From: Mycobacterium attenuatum
GTDB taxonomy: Bacteria > Actinomycetota > Actinomycetes > Mycobacteriales > Mycobacteriaceae
DNA: 64,000 nt
NCBI RefSeq assembly: GCF_900566085.1
Contig: NZ_UPHT01000057.1
Location: 42,899-106,898, forward strand
Direction: 5' to 3'
In this document: positions 44,931 through 56,335 of the stretch, piece by piece
Position numbering within the stretch: position 1 is the first letter of the stretch
How the letters are laid out: each line of letters opens with the position of its first letter
The notes under the pieces: generated by a model
Told to the model about the DNA's origin: nothing
What the model saw: the letters and a program-made list of their open reading frames with translations, nothing else
Databases searched by the model: none
Position numbers and translations under genes: made by a program

Positions 44931-45055
44931 TGCGATCGCCGCTGGATTGATTGGCGTCGACCCGCCGCGCCCCGCTTCGCGGGGCTTGCGATCGCCGCTG
45001 GATTGATTGGCGGCGACCCGCCGCGCCCCGCTTCGCGGGGCTTGCGATCGCCGCT
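44931..45055. repeat. Tandem 56-bp repeat with hairpins upstream of thyA
   Basis: Two full 56-base units begin at 44931 and 44987, and a 13-base partial third begins at 45043. They are nearly identical. Each unit ends with GCCCCGC-TTC-GCGGGGC (44969-44985 and 45025-45041), a 7-base-pair hairpin with a three-base loop. The array ends 11 bases before the thyA GTG, so it forms the whole thyA leader and DLH upstream region. Confidence 0.85.
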
Positions 45056-45066
45056 AAGCTGGCCGC

Positions 45067-45870
45067 GTGGTGCCGATTGCGACTCCCTATGAGGACCTGC
45101 TGCGCCTGGTGCTCGAAACGGGCACGGCCAAACCCGACCGTACCGGCACCGGCACCCGAAGCCTGTTCGGCCAGCAGATCAGGTACGACCTATCTGCCGG
45201 CTTCCCGCTGCTGACCACCAAAAAAGTCCATTTCAGGTCGGTGGCTTACGAGTTGCTGTGGTTCTTGCGCGGCGACTCCAACATCGGCTGGCTGCACCAG
45301 CACGGTGTCACCATTTGGGACGAATGGGCAAGCAACACAGGCGATCTCGGGCCGATCTACGGTGTGCAATGGCGGTCCTGGCCGACGCCTTCGGGTGAGC
45401 ACATCGACCAGATCAGTGCCGCTCTGAATTTGCTGCGCACCGATCCCGATTCCCGGCGGATCATCGTGTCGGCCTGGAACGTCAGCGATATCCCGCAGAT
45501 GGCGCTGCCGCCGTGTCACGCGTTCTTCCAGTTCTACGTCGCCGACGGGCGGCTGAGCTGCCAGCTCTACCAGCGCAGCGCCGACCTGTTTCTCGGCGTG
45601 CCCTTCAACATCGCCAGCTACGCATTGCTCACCCACATGATGGCCGCCCAGGCCGGCCTTGGCGTCGGCGAGTTCGTCTGGACCGGCGGTGATTGCCACA
45701 TCTACGACAACCACGTCGAACAGGTCCACGAACAATTGCGTCGTGACCCCCGGCCGTACCCAAAACTAGTGCTGGCACAACGGGATTCGATCTTCGACTA
45801 CACTTACGAGGACATCCTCGTGGAAAACTACCACCCGCACCCCGCGATCAAAGCCCCCGTAGCTGTATGA
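45067..45870 (+). CDS. thyA: Thymidylate synthase ThyA
   Basis: ThyA converts dUMP to dTMP with methylene-tetrahydrofolate. The product (267 residues from GTG 45067; a start four codons later gives the M. tuberculosis length) has the folate/dUMP motifs [11 protein letters not shown], the catalytic cysteine in [12 protein letters not shown], and [20 protein letters not shown]. Its stop overlaps the dfrA ATG, matching its production of dihydrofolate, which DfrA recycles. A second, flavin-dependent enzyme (ThyX) is encoded at 52.5 kb. Confidence 0.97.
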   Translation: MVPIATPYEDLLRLVLETGTAKPDRTGTGTRSLFGQQIRYDLSAGFPLLTTKKVHFRSVAYELLWFLRGDSNIGWLHQHGVTIWDEWASNTGDLGPIYGVQWRSWPTPSGEHIDQISAALNLLRTDPDSRRIIVSAWNVSDIPQMALPPCHAFFQFYVADGRLSCQLYQRSADLFLGVPFNIASYALLTHMMAAQAGLGVGEFVWTGGDCHIYDNHVEQVHEQLRRDPRPYPKLVLAQRDSIFDYTYEDILVENYHPHPAIKAPVAV

Positions 45871-46352
45871 CAACAGTGGGCCTGATCTGGGCTCAGTCAA
45901 CGTCGGGTGTCATCGGCCGCGGCGGTGACATTCCCTGGCGGGTGCCCGAAGACCTCGGCCACTTTAAACGGATCACGATGGGCCACACAGTGGTGATGGG
46001 CCGACGGACCTGGGACTCGCTGCCGGTCGCTGCCAGGCCATTGCCCGGCCGACGAAATGTGGTACTGAGCCGCCAGACTGACTTCGTGGCGGAAGGTGCC
46101 GAGGTGGTCGGTTCACTTGACGACGCCCTCACCGAACCGGAGGACACCTGGGTGATCGGCGGGGAGCAGATCTACACTCTGGCCCTACCGCGGGCCATCA
46201 GGTGTGAGGTGACCGAGGTCGACGTGGACCTACCCCGCGACGACGATGACGCCCTTGCTCCGCTGCTCGACGAGACGTGGCAAGGCGACGTAGGGGAGTG
46301 GCAGGTCAGCCGGTCGGGGTTGCGTTACCGCTTCCACAGCTACTACCGGTGA
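45867..46352 (+). CDS. dfrA: Dihydrofolate reductase
   Basis: The 161-residue product has [30 protein letters not shown] and VIGGEQIY, the substrate and NADPH sites of bacterial DHFR. It reduces the dihydrofolate made by ThyA. It overlaps thyA by 4 bases, and its TGA overlaps the next ATG by one base (TGATG), so the three genes are co-translated. Confidence 0.96.
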   Translation: MTTVGLIWAQSTSGVIGRGGDIPWRVPEDLGHFKRITMGHTVVMGRRTWDSLPVAARPLPGRRNVVLSRQTDFVAEGAEVVGSLDDALTEPEDTWVIGGEQIYTLALPRAIRCEVTEVDVDLPRDDDDALAPLLDETWQGDVGEWQVSRSGLRYRFHSYYR

Positions 46353-47569
46353 TGAGCGCCTTGACTGCCGCGCAAGCCCGCCGGGTCGCGGTCGCGGCAC
46401 AAGGCTTCGTCGAGCCGAAACCGGCGGGCCCGATAACGCGCGCCCACCTCAAGCGGCTGATCTCCCGGATCCAAGTGCTGCAACTGGATTCGGTATCGGT
46501 GGCCGTGCGGGCGCACTACGCGCCGGTGTTCAGCCGGCTCGGCCCCTACGATCGCGACCTGTTGGACCGCGCCGCGTGGGGCCCGCGCTCGTCGCGTTTG
46601 CTGGTCGAGTATTGGGCACACGAAGCCGCGTTGATGGCTGTCGAAGACTGGCCGCTGCTGCGCTGGAGGATGCGGCAGTACCGGTATGGACGCTGGGGTA
46701 TTCATATCGTCAAGGCCAACCCGCAGCTGGCCGACGACATCATCGCCGCGGTCGCCGAACTCGGACCCAGCACCGCCGGTCAGATCCAAGCGCAGTTGGC
46801 CGCCGAGCCCCGCACACGAAAAGGAACCTGGTGGAACCGCAGCGACACCAAGTGGGTCGCCGAGGCGCTGTTCGCGTCCGGGGCGCTGACCACCGCCACC
46901 CGCGTCGGCTTTGCCCGCCACTACGACCTGGTGGAGCGAGTGCTGCCGGCAGAGGTGCTGGCGCGAGAGGTCGACGACGACGAAGCCGTGCGCCAGCTGA
47001 CGCTGCGAGCGGCCACCGCACTGGGGGTGGGCACCGAAGCCGACATCCGCGACTATTTCAGGCTGACCGCCCAACAGGTCAAGCCGGCGATCACCGACCT
47101 GGTGGCCACCGGTGAAATCGAGTCGGTGAGTGTCGAGGGCTGGCCGGCGCCAGCCTACCTGCGGGTGGGCCAGACGGTGCCGCGCCGCGATCGCGGCACG
47201 GCGCTGCTGTGTCCATTCGACCCGTTGATCTTCTTCCGGCCAAGAGTCCAGCGGCTGTTCGGTTTTCACTACCGCATCGAGATCTACACGCCGGCGCCCA
47301 AACGCCACTACGGCTACTACGTGTGGCCGCTGCTGCTGGACGGCCAGCTGGTCGCGCGGGTGGACCTCAAAGCCGACCGCGCCGCCGATACATTGCGCGT
47401 GGTTGGGGCGTTCGGTGAACCCGACTCGCCACGGCCGCGGGTCGCCGCAGCGTTGGCCGGGGAGCTGCAGGCGATGGCGTCCTGGCTGGGGCTGAGTGGG
47501 ATCAGCGTGTCCGGCCACGGCGACCTTGCCGGGGAGCTGCGCGTCGTGACCAAGCGGGCCGGCGGATGA
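46352..47569 (+). CDS. Winged-helix DNA glycosylase-like protein (AlkX/YcaQ type)
   Basis: The 405-residue protein belongs to the HTH_42/COG3214 group: tandem winged helices with [18 protein letters not shown] near the N-terminus, [16 protein letters not shown] and the C-terminal [22 protein letters not shown]. The QLD tripeptide matches the catalytic QxD motif of E. coli YcaQ (AlkX), which unhooks interstrand cross-links; AlkZ enzymes have QxQ. Function is inferred from this motif. ATG at 46352 was chosen because it overlaps the dfrA stop. It overlaps the hsd gene by 4 bases. Confidence 0.75.
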   Translation: MSALTAAQARRVAVAAQGFVEPKPAGPITRAHLKRLISRIQVLQLDSVSVAVRAHYAPVFSRLGPYDRDLLDRAAWGPRSSRLLVEYWAHEAALMAVEDWPLLRWRMRQYRYGRWGIHIVKANPQLADDIIAAVAELGPSTAGQIQAQLAAEPRTRKGTWWNRSDTKWVAEALFASGALTTATRVGFARHYDLVERVLPAEVLAREVDDDEAVRQLTLRAATALGVGTEADIRDYFRLTAQQVKPAITDLVATGEIESVSVEGWPAPAYLRVGQTVPRRDRGTALLCPFDPLIFFRPRVQRLFGFHYRIEIYTPAPKRHYGYYVWPLLLDGQLVARVDLKADRAADTLRVVGAFGEPDSPRPRVAAALAGELQAMASWLGLSGISVSGHGDLAGELRVVTKRAGG

Positions 47570-50430
47570 GCGCCGGACGCGCAAGGCTGGGCGATCATCT
47601 TGATTTCGCTCACGGTCGTGCACGGCCCAAGCGAGAACCCGACGGCGACGTTCCCGTCTGCGGCGCCAACGGGGTGATCGGTTATGCAGGCCAGCCAAAT
47701 GTCCACGGGCCGCTGATCGTCATCGGCCGGGTCGGGTCGTATTGCGGTAGCGTGCATTACCACGACTCCGACGTGTGGGTCACCGACAACGCACTGGCCT
47801 GTCGTGCCAGGCGCCCCGAAGAAATCCGCTACTGGTACTACGCGTTACGAAGCTGCGGCCTCAACCGGTATCGCGCCGGTTCGGGACAGCCCCTGCTCAA
47901 CCAGACCATCCTGCGGGACCTTTCGATGTGTGTAGCCGACGCATCGGATCGTCCCCGAATTGGCGAAGCACTCGGCGTCTTTGACGACAAGATTGCCGCC
48001 AACAACCGCGTCATTGAAGCCGCCGAGTCGCTGATGCTCGCCATCGTGCGGCGTGTGTCTGATTACGTGACGCTGTCGAGCCTGGCGAAAAGGTCAACCG
48101 TGTGCGTGGCTCCCCGGAGATTTGACGCCAGAGTCGCCCATTACAGCTTTCCCGCGTTCGACGACGGGGCACAGCCTGCCGTCGTCGATGGTCGAACCAT
48201 AAAAAGCGCCAAGTTCGTGTTGTCGCGGCCGTGTGTGCTGTTTTCCAAGCTGAACCCGAGGATCCCGCGGATCTGGAACGTCACCAACCTTCCGACTGAA
48301 ATGGCTTTGGCGAGTACGGAATTCGTTGTGATGGAGCCGATCGAGCTAGATGCCTCGGCCGTGTGGTCGGCATTACGGCAACCCGATGTCTTAGCCGGAC
48401 TCCGCCAGCTGGTTGCGGGCGTGACAGGAAGCCGTCAACGAATCCAGCCGCACCAACTTCTGCAAACCCGCGTGCCTGATGTGCGACGCCTGACTACCGG
48501 ACACGCACATGCGATTGCCGGCTTGGGCGCGCTGTGCCATGGCCGACGGGTCGAATCTGCTCGGTTGGCGTCGTGTCGCGATGCGTTGCTTCCACATCTG
48601 GTGTCCGGTGTGGTCAATGTCCGGCAAATCGAGCCGATCAACAGTGGCGTGGTGGAGCGAATCTATGCGGCTGCCCAGGGCACCAACGTCACGAGTCGAC
48701 GCGTGGTAGCGCCCGCGCGCGAGCCGGCGGCGCGCAGCGGCACTTACCGGGCCATCCCGGTGAAGGACGCCGACCGCGTTGCGGAGCCCGACCGCGATGC
48801 AACGCCGAATGGGAGGAAGCAAGGGATGCTGTCCCGCAACGACCAGGAGCGGCCGGCGCCGTCGACGGTGAAGGAACTCAGGGACACGCTCTGGAAAGCC
48901 GCCGGCAAGCTGCGCGGGTCCATAACGGCGAACCAATACAAAGACGTGATCCTCGGCCTACTGTTCCTCAAATACCTGTCCGACGCGGATGCCGAGCGGC
49001 GCACCATGACCCGGGCGACGTCGGCCGGGGACATGGGCTGCGGCGCGTTCACCGTGCCGCCGAATGCGCGCTGGGAGTTCTTGATCGCCAACGCCGACAT
49101 CAACACCAACACCAACATCAACGCCGACGGCAGGCCGGCAGTACGCGCTGAATCGGTGAAAGCCATTGGCGCCCTCATCGACGAGGCAATGGACTCAGTG
49201 ATGCAAGCCAATCCGGTGCTCGCCGGGACGTTGCCATTGCTGTACAGCCGCGACAACATCGACCAGCGCCGGCTCGGTGAGCTGGTCGGACTGTTCAGCA
49301 AGGCGCGCTTCAGCAGGCAAGGCGAACATCGCGCGCGAGACCTGATGGGCGAGGTGTATGAGTACTTCATCGGCAAATTCGCTCGTGCGGAAGGCAAGCG
49401 CGGCGGGGAGTTCTTCACCCCGCCCAGTGTGGTCAAGCTGTTGGTGGAGGTTCTCGAGCCGTCAAGCGGTCGGGTGTACGACCCCTGTTGCGGATCCGGG
49501 GGCATGTTCGTGCAGACGGAGAAGTTCGTCCACGAGCACGCGCGTGACCCGAACCAAATTCGCATCTATGGCCAGGAGAGCGTCGAGGAGACTTGGCGAA
49601 TGGCGAAGATGAACCTCGCTATCCACGGAATCGACAACAACGGCCTCGGCGCCCGCTGGGGCGACACCTTCGTCCGTGACCACCACCCGGGAATCCTGAT
49701 GGACTATGTGATGGCCAATCCGCCATTCAACATCAAAGATTGGGCCCGTGACGAGAACGATCCACGCTGGCGGTTCGGCGTTCCGCCCGTCAACAACGCG
49801 AATTATGCATGGATTCAGCACATCCTGTCCAAGCTTGCCCCGGGGGGGCGGGCCGGGGTGGTGATGGCGAACGGCTCGATGTCGTCGAACTCTAGCGGCG
49901 AAGGCGCTATTCGCGCACGAATCGTCGACGCAGACCTGGTTGCCTGCATGGTCGCGCTGCCGACTCAATTGTTCCGCAGCACCGGGATCCCGGTCTGTCT
50001 ATGGTTTTTCGCTGACGACAAGGGTGCGGGTTGTCAAGGCTCGATAGACCGCTGCGGCCAGGTGCTGTTCATCGACGCGCGCGAATTCGGCTACCTCGTC
50101 GACCGGACCGAGCGGGCGTTGACCACCGATGAGATCACATTCATCGGCGACACCTACCACGCCTGGCGTGCAACGCTTTCAGCTGGCGCGAAACAGCTTG
50201 GCTACCAGGATGTTCCAGGATTCTGCAAGTCGGTGACATTGGCGGAGATCAGGGCGGCCAACTATGCGCTCACCCCAGGCCGGTACGTGGGCGCAGCTGA
50301 AACCGCGGAGGAGTCCGAGCCGACCAATGCGAAAATCAGGCGGTTGGCAGATGAGCTGGTGGAAGCGCTCGATGAGTCGGCCCGTCTGGACCACGTTGTG
50401 CGTAAGCAGCTGATACAGCTGGATGTGTAA
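47566..50430 (+). CDS. Fused type I restriction-modification HsdS-HsdM protein
   Basis: The 954-residue frame contains an HsdS-like half (about 1-400) with two target-recognition domains separated by helical spacers ([19 protein letters not shown] about 143-161). An HsdM half follows (about 421-954) with [21 protein letters not shown] motif [10 protein letters not shown] and the amino-methylase motif NPPFNI. In M. tuberculosis hsdS and hsdM are separate genes with vapBC pairs between them. No hsdR is visible. The internal in-frame ATG at 48826 with GGGAGG at 48811-48816 could also yield HsdM alone. It overlaps the previous gene by 4 bases. Confidence 0.85.
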   Translation: MSAGRARLGDHLDFAHGRARPKREPDGDVPVCGANGVIGYAGQPNVHGPLIVIGRVGSYCGSVHYHDSDVWVTDNALACRARRPEEIRYWYYALRSCGLNRYRAGSGQPLLNQTILRDLSMCVADASDRPRIGEALGVFDDKIAANNRVIEAAESLMLAIVRRVSDYVTLSSLAKRSTVCVAPRRFDARVAHYSFPAFDDGAQPAVVDGRTIKSAKFVLSRPCVLFSKLNPRIPRIWNVTNLPTEMALASTEFVVMEPIELDASAVWSALRQPDVLAGLRQLVAGVTGSRQRIQPHQLLQTRVPDVRRLTTGHAHAIAGLGALCHGRRVESARLASCRDALLPHLVSGVVNVRQIEPINSGVVERIYAAAQGTNVTSRRVVAPAREPAARSGTYRAIPVKDADRVAEPDRDATPNGRKQGMLSRNDQERPAPSTVKELRDTLWKAAGKLRGSITANQYKDVILGLLFLKYLSDADAERRTMTRATSAGDMGCGAFTVPPNARWEFLIANADINTNTNINADGRPAVRAESVKAIGALIDEAMDSVMQANPVLAGTLPLLYSRDNIDQRRLGELVGLFSKARFSRQGEHRARDLMGEVYEYFIGKFARAEGKRGGEFFTPPSVVKLLVEVLEPSSGRVYDPCCGSGGMFVQTEKFVHEHARDPNQIRIYGQESVEETWRMAKMNLAIHGIDNNGLGARWGDTFVRDHHPGILMDYVMANPPFNIKDWARDENDPRWRFGVPPVNNANYAWIQHILSKLAPGGRAGVVMANGSMSSNSSGEGAIRARIVDADLVACMVALPTQLFRSTGIPVCLWFFADDKGAGCQGSIDRCGQVLFIDAREFGYLVDRTERALTTDEITFIGDTYHAWRATLSAGAKQLGYQDVPGFCKSVTLAEIRAANYALTPGRYVGAAETAEESEPTNAKIRRLADELVEALDESARLDHVVRKQLIQLDV
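48811..48828 (+). promoter_or_regulatory. Internal ribosome binding site and start of HsdM within the fusion
   Basis: GGGAGG at 48811-48816 is 9 bases upstream of an in-frame ATG (48826, residue 421), followed by [20 protein letters not shown], the usual HsdM N-terminus. This is a strong signal inside an otherwise continuous frame and suggests that free HsdM is made as well as the fusion. Confidence 0.55.
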
Positions 50431-50783
50431 GACCGGTTGCCGCGGCCTGAAATGCTGACCGGGTAGGCGCCGCCATCGTCGTTACCGACGGCGGTGCGCT
50501 ACCGTGCGACGCTGCGGGACAACGCCGTTCATCGGCTGCCGACTGCACCCAAGCCGGTCACCGAGCTTGCGCAGCCGCGGTGATAATCGGCGGTTATCTA
50601 TCAAGCAGTAACACGTCTTGGACAACGAAATACCCAGCGCGCAGAGTTACTAGTTGCCACAAGTGCTCCGGTCGCATGGATAAGAGGTTCGCTGTTGGTT
50701 GTCCGTTGCCTACGACGTGGTCGGTGCGCGAATCCGCGAACACCGGCCAACACCGAGGCCAAACCGCCGCGACTGGAGTGGTA

Positions 50784-52127
50784 ATGGGTCTGCTCACGCA
50801 ATTTCGTAGCTTCAACTACCCCAGCCGCGTGCTGATGATCAACCATTTCGGCATCAACATCGGATCCTTCATGCTGATGCCGTATTTGGCGGGCTACCTG
50901 ACCGGAACACTCGGGTTGCCCACATGGGCGCTGGGTTTGTTGATGGGCGTGCGCAGTTTGTCCAACCAGGGCATGTTTTTCGTCGGCGGCACGTTCGCGG
51001 ACCGAGTCGGCTACAAGCCGCCGATCGCGGCCGGTTGTTTGATACAAACCTGTGCCTACGCCGTGCTGGCGATTGCGCATTCGCTACCGATTCTGATGCT
51101 CGCCGCCGCCGCAACGGGTATCGCCGGAGCGCTGTTCACCCCCGCGGTGCGCGCTTATCTCGCCGTTGATTCCGGTGACCGCAGGGTTGAAGCATTCGCC
51201 GTGTTCAACGTCTTCTACCAGGCAGGCGTCCTGCTCGGCCCGTTGGTCGGATTGGTGTTGCTGACGATGAACTTCAGGGCCGTTGTACTGGGCGCGGCCG
51301 GTGTTTTCGCGACACTCACCGTCGTGCAGCTACTGGCGCTGCCTCACCACGTCGCCGATCCGCATCAGTCGAGCACTTCGCGGGGCTCGATCCTGCAGGA
51401 CTGGCGCTCGGTCGTGCGTAATCGGTCCTTTCTGTGGTTTGCCGCCTGCATGACCGGCCGCTACCTGCTGACTTTCCAGATATATCTCGCACTTCCCATC
51501 CAGGCCTCGACCTTGGCCCCACATCAGCAATCGTTGTTGGTAGCAGCGATGTTTGCGGTATCGGGTCTGCTCTCGATTACCGGTCAGCTCCGCATCACCC
51601 GCTGGCTGGCGTCGCGGTGGGAGCCAGGACGCAGCCTTTTCGTCGGGGCCGTGGTGATGGCCGCATCGTTCGTACCGCTGGCCATCGTTCCCAATGCCCA
51701 GGTGCTTGGCACCGCGGCTGCTGTCACGGCATTGCTGACGTCGACGTTTCTGCTGTCCATCGCCTCGACGGTGATGTTTCCGTTCGAGATGCGCGCAGTT
51801 GTTTCGTTGTCCGGTGAGCGGCTGGTGGCGACTCACTACGGGTTCTACAGCACGCTCATCGGACTGGGGGTCCTCGTCGGCAATCTCGGTGTCGGATCGC
51901 TGATGGGCGCCGCGCATCATGTCAACGCCGACGAACTCCCCTGGGCTGTGTTGATTCTCATCGGTGCGCTCGCTGCTTTCGGATTGTGCCGGCTTGATTG
52001 CTTCAGCCCTGGTATGCGGCGGTCAGGTTTGCGCGAGAAGGGCGACTTGGGCATGAGTTCCCTAGCCGGTCAACGGGTTACGAATGGCCAGCACAAAGCC
52101 GAAGCGCCCGAAGTCGCGATCGGCTGA
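50784..52127 (+). CDS. Major facilitator superfamily transporter
   Basis: The 447-residue protein has about 12 hydrophobic segments and the MFS loop GGTFADRVGYKPPI after the second helix (GxxxDRxGxK-like motif A). The substrate is unknown; the family includes drug exporters. The frame opens 204 bases earlier, but ATG 50784 (GGAG upstream) starts the first membrane region correctly. It stands alone between hsd and thyX, and 50431-50783 shows no other supported gene. Confidence 0.8.
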   Translation: MGLLTQFRSFNYPSRVLMINHFGINIGSFMLMPYLAGYLTGTLGLPTWALGLLMGVRSLSNQGMFFVGGTFADRVGYKPPIAAGCLIQTCAYAVLAIAHSLPILMLAAAATGIAGALFTPAVRAYLAVDSGDRRVEAFAVFNVFYQAGVLLGPLVGLVLLTMNFRAVVLGAAGVFATLTVVQLLALPHHVADPHQSSTSRGSILQDWRSVVRNRSFLWFAACMTGRYLLTFQIYLALPIQASTLAPHQQSLLVAAMFAVSGLLSITGQLRITRWLASRWEPGRSLFVGAVVMAASFVPLAIVPNAQVLGTAAAVTALLTSTFLLSIASTVMFPFEMRAVVSLSGERLVATHYGFYSTLIGLGVLVGNLGVGSLMGAAHHVNADELPWAVLILIGALAAFGLCRLDCFSPGMRRSGLREKGDLGMSSLAGQRVTNGQHKAEAPEVAIG

Positions 52128-52510
52128 CCGCGGCTCGCCAACCCCGTGCGCAGACCGCGATCTGCGCCGTGCGCAATGGTCCGTAGGCTCACCGAGCAAC
52201 GCCAGAATTGGGTGGGGCCACCCAAACGTCCGGGGCTGCTTGACGTGCTCGGCCGCGACCTGTGAAATTCGGCGTCGCCCCGGGGCGCACACCGAGATCT
52301 TGGTGTCCATGGCGGTCATCGGAGGTCGTCAGCGACCATGTTGCGTCGCGATCTGCCAGCTCCCGGGCTTAGCCGTCCTCAACAGACCCGTGCAGCCATA
52401 TCGTGCGCCGAGCGCAGGATGCGTCCTGTGGGCGGCCTCAGTGCCGGGCTGGCCCTGCGGCGGCGCTGCCCCGCTCGGATCTGACGGGTGGCGCGGCTAA
52501 GGTGAGCGCC
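52128..52510. other. Intergenic region upstream of thyX
   Basis: This 383-base gap holds no ORF with coding character. It presumably contains the promoter of the thyX-dapA-rnj group; I saw no clear -10 or operator and no repeat. Confidence 0.35.
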
Positions 52511-53263
52511 GTGGCCCACACCGCCCCGCTCCGCGTGCGCCTGATCGCCAAGACGGAGTTCCTGGCGCCGCCAGAGGTGCCGTGGACAACCGACGCCGAC
52601 GGCGGGTTGGCGCTCACCGAGTTCGCCGGCCGGGCCTGCTACCAGAGCTGGTCAAAGCCCAACCCGAAAACCGCGACCAACGCCGGCTACATCAAGCACA
52701 TCATCGACGTCGGCCATTTCTCGGTGCTCGAGCACGCGAGCGTGTCCTTCTACATCACCGGTATTTCCCGGTCGTGCACCCATGAGCTGATCCGGCACCG
52801 GCACTTCTCTTACTCGCAGCTGTCGCAACGCTATGTGCCCGAAGGCGACTCACAGGTCGTCGTGCCTCCGGGTATGGACGACGACCCCGAACTGCAACAG
52901 CTCCTGACCGCTGCTGCCGACGCCAGCCGGGCCACCTACATCGAACTGCTGGCCCAGCTGGAGGCAAAGTTCGCTGATCAGGCCAACGCGGTGCTGCGGC
53001 GCAAACAGGCGCGCCAGGCGGCACGTGCCGTGCTGCCCAACGCCGCCGAGACCCGCATCGTGGTGACCGGCAACTACCGCGCATGGCGGCATTTCATCGC
53101 CATGCGGGCCAGCGAGCACGCTGACCTGGAAATCCGGCGGCTGGCCATCGAGTGCCTGCGTCAGCTCGCCGACGTCGCACCCGCCGTGTTCGCCGACTTC
53201 GAGATCACGACCCTGGCTGACGGCAGCGAAGTGGCGACCAGCCCCTTAGCCACCGAGGCCTGA
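52511..53263 (+). CDS. thyX: Flavin-dependent thymidylate synthase ThyX
   Basis: ThyX makes dTMP using FAD and methylene-tetrahydrofolate. It has the diagnostic motif [14 protein letters not shown] (RHRxxSxxxxSxR), [20 protein letters not shown] and [18 protein letters not shown]. The product is 250 residues from GTG 52511, equal to the M. tuberculosis enzyme; a longer in-frame start upstream was rejected. Co-occurrence with ThyA is normal in mycobacteria. dapA follows after 190 bases. Confidence 0.96.
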   Translation: MAHTAPLRVRLIAKTEFLAPPEVPWTTDADGGLALTEFAGRACYQSWSKPNPKTATNAGYIKHIIDVGHFSVLEHASVSFYITGISRSCTHELIRHRHFSYSQLSQRYVPEGDSQVVVPPGMDDDPELQQLLTAAADASRATYIELLAQLEAKFADQANAVLRRKQARQAARAVLPNAAETRIVVTGNYRAWRHFIAMRASEHADLEIRRLAIECLRQLADVAPAVFADFEITTLADGSEVATSPLATEA

Positions 53264-53408
53264 GCCCGCCCCGGCTGGTTTTCGCCGAGTTCGGCGTCTA
53301 GCCGGCCCCTTCTCGCCCGTTGTCTGCAAGACGTTGATGTCGTTGGATCGGGGACCAGTTCTGCAAAACCTGGTCCCGGGAGCACCCGGAACGAACACGC
53401 GGCGCTGA

Positions 53409-54356
<948 letters not shown>

Positions 54357-54375
54357 GTCACAGGGCGAGTCATCC

Positions 54376-56052
54376 GTGAACGAAGATCTCCCGCCACCAG
54401 GTCCGTTGGCCGCAGGTGGGTTGCGAGTCACCGCGCTGGGCGGCATCGGTGAGATCGGCCGCAACATGACGGTTTTCGAGCATCTGGGCCGGCTGCTGAT
54501 CATCGACTGCGGGGTGCTGTTCCCGACTCATGACGAGCCGGGCGTCGACCTGATCCTGCCCGACCTGCGCCATATCGAGGACCGGCTCGACGACATCGAG
54601 GCGCTGGTGCTGACCCACGCGCACGAGGACCACATCGGCGCGATCCCCTTCCTGCTCAAGCTGCGTCCCGACATTCCCGTCGTCGGCTCCAGGTTCACCT
54701 TGGCGCTGGTCGCGGCCAAATGCCGCGAACACCGCATCAAACCGGTGTTCATCGAAGTCGAAGAGGGTCAGAGCAGCAGGCACGGGGTGTTCGAATGCGA
54801 ATACTTCGCCGTCAACCACTCCATCCCCGACGCGCTGGCCATCGCCGTTTACACGAGTGCCGGTACCGTGCTGCACACCGGCGACATCAAGCTCGACCAG
54901 CTACCGCTCGACGGGCGTCCCACCGACCTGCCCGGTATGTCCCGGCTGGGCGACGCCGGCGTGGATCTGTTCCTGTGCGATTCGACCAACGCCGAGATTC
55001 CCGGTGTCGGACCCTCGGAAAGCGAAGTGGGCCCGACATTGCACCGGTTGATGCGAGGTGCCGAGGGCCGCGTCATCGTGGCATGTTTTGCCTCCAATGT
55101 GGACCGGGTGCAGCAAATCATCGACGCCGCAGTGGCTTTGGGCCGGCGGGTGTCGTTCGTCGGGCGATCGATGGTGCGCAATATGGGCATCGCAAGGGAT
55201 CTGGGTTTCTTACGAGTGGCCGATTCCGACCTGATCGACATCGCAGCCGCGGAGCTGATGGCACCCGAACAGGTGGTGCTGATCACTACCGGTACCCAGG
55301 GCGAACCGATGTCGGCGTTGTCCCGGATGTCGCGCGGTGAACATCGCAGTATCACTTTGACTTCGGGTGATCTCATCGTGCTGTCGTCGTCGCTGATTCC
55401 GGGAAACGAGGAGGCGGTCTACGGCGTCATCGACGAGCTCTCCAAGATCGGAGCGCGCGTTGTCACCAATGCCCAAGCGCGGGTGCATGTTTCCGGACAC
55501 GCATACAGCGGCGAGCTGTTGTTCCTGTACAACGGGGTACGGCCGCGCCACGTGATGCCGGTACACGGGACCTGGCGAATGCTGCGCGCCAACGCCAAGC
55601 TCGCGGTCGGCACCGGAGTTCCGGAAGAGTCGATCTTGTTGGCCGAGAATGGGGTCAGTGTCGATCTGGTCGGCGGCAGAGCCTCGATCGCCGGTGCCGT
55701 GCCGGTCGGCAAGATGTTCGTCGACGGCTTGATCACCGGCGACGTCGGCGAAATCACCCTGGGTGAACGGCTGATCCTGTCGTCGGGTTTTGTCGCGGTG
55801 ACCGTGGTGGTCAAGCGTGGCACCGGGCGCCCGGTGGCGGCGCCGCATCTGTATTCGCGCGGCTTTTCTGAAGATCCCAAGGCGCTGGAACCCGCTGTGC
55901 GTAAGGTCGAAGCCGAGCTGGAATCGCTGGCCGGCGCCAATGTCACCGATCCGTCCCGGATTGCCCAGGGCGTGCGCCGCACGGTCGGCAAGTGGGTTGG
56001 CGAAACCTACCGCCGCCAGCCGATGATCGTGCCCACGGTGATCGAGGTCTGA
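54376..56052 (+). CDS. rnj: Ribonuclease J
   Basis: The 558-residue metallo-beta-lactamase/beta-CASP nuclease has GGIGEIGRNM, the zinc motif THAHEDHIGA, HTGDIKLDQ, SGHAYSGEL and a C-terminal domain ending IVPTVIEV. RNase J has endo- and 5'-3' exonuclease activity in rRNA and mRNA processing. Length equals the M. tuberculosis protein. GTG start follows dapA by 19 bases. Confidence 0.96.
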   Translation: MNEDLPPPGPLAAGGLRVTALGGIGEIGRNMTVFEHLGRLLIIDCGVLFPTHDEPGVDLILPDLRHIEDRLDDIEALVLTHAHEDHIGAIPFLLKLRPDIPVVGSRFTLALVAAKCREHRIKPVFIEVEEGQSSRHGVFECEYFAVNHSIPDALAIAVYTSAGTVLHTGDIKLDQLPLDGRPTDLPGMSRLGDAGVDLFLCDSTNAEIPGVGPSESEVGPTLHRLMRGAEGRVIVACFASNVDRVQQIIDAAVALGRRVSFVGRSMVRNMGIARDLGFLRVADSDLIDIAAAELMAPEQVVLITTGTQGEPMSALSRMSRGEHRSITLTSGDLIVLSSSLIPGNEEAVYGVIDELSKIGARVVTNAQARVHVSGHAYSGELLFLYNGVRPRHVMPVHGTWRMLRANAKLAVGTGVPEESILLAENGVSVDLVGGRASIAGAVPVGKMFVDGLITGDVGEITLGERLILSSGFVAVTVVVKRGTGRPVAAPHLYSRGFSEDPKALEPAVRKVEAELESLAGANVTDPSRIAQGVRRTVGKWVGETYRRQPMIVPTVIEV

Positions 56053-56164
56053 CAACCGGAGCGTGTTCTGACGGGTCAACCAGCCGGATGCGCTGGTAGG
56101 AAGCTCACTAATGACCGCGGTCGATTGACGTGGGCTGCTCGGCTCCCGTAGCCTTTACGCCGAA

Positions 56165-56181
56165 AGTAGCATATTACTACT
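56165..56181. promoter_or_regulatory. AT-rich inverted repeat, candidate operator
   Basis: AGTAG-CATATTA-CTACT is a perfect 5+5 inverted repeat in an unusually AT-rich stretch about 60-75 bases upstream of the small ORF at 56240. The layout resembles TetR- or GntR-type operators. No adjacent regulator gene was seen. Confidence 0.35.
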
Positions 56182-56239
56182 GTCACTAACTGCAAGCTTC
56201 TACAGCACGCACCCTATGGGCACGCACCCGAGGAGAATT

Positions 56240-56335
56240 ATGTCGCGCGACACCGCAATCTGCCACGAGAGCCTGTTCCATGAGGTGGAGGTCGCCTGCT
56301 CAAGCCCTGCTTTCGTGGTTGACGCTCTCGTCTAG
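56240..56335 (+). CDS. Small ORF of 31 codons upstream of the condensation-like gene
   Basis: ATG 56240 has a strong AGGAGA 3 bases upstream and a 31-codon frame reading MSRDTAICHESLFHEVEVAC and ending FVVDALV. It contains two cysteines and an acidic middle. It overlaps the longest possible start of the next gene in another frame. It could be a leader peptide or a small precursor; no family is recognised. Confidence 0.35.
   Translation: MSRDTAICHESLFHEVEVACSSPAFVVDALV

Noticed and set aside
44031..45055. Possible CRISPR array
   Set aside because: The 19- and 56-base repeats are contiguous with no unique spacers and no cas genes are present.
52084..52500. Forward 138-codon ORF between the MFS gene and thyX
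   Set aside because: No ribosome binding site, no domain and composition unlike the coding neighbours.
52403..52510. Longer ThyX start
   Set aside because: Start at GTG 52511 gives the standard 250 residues; the extra residues have no family support.
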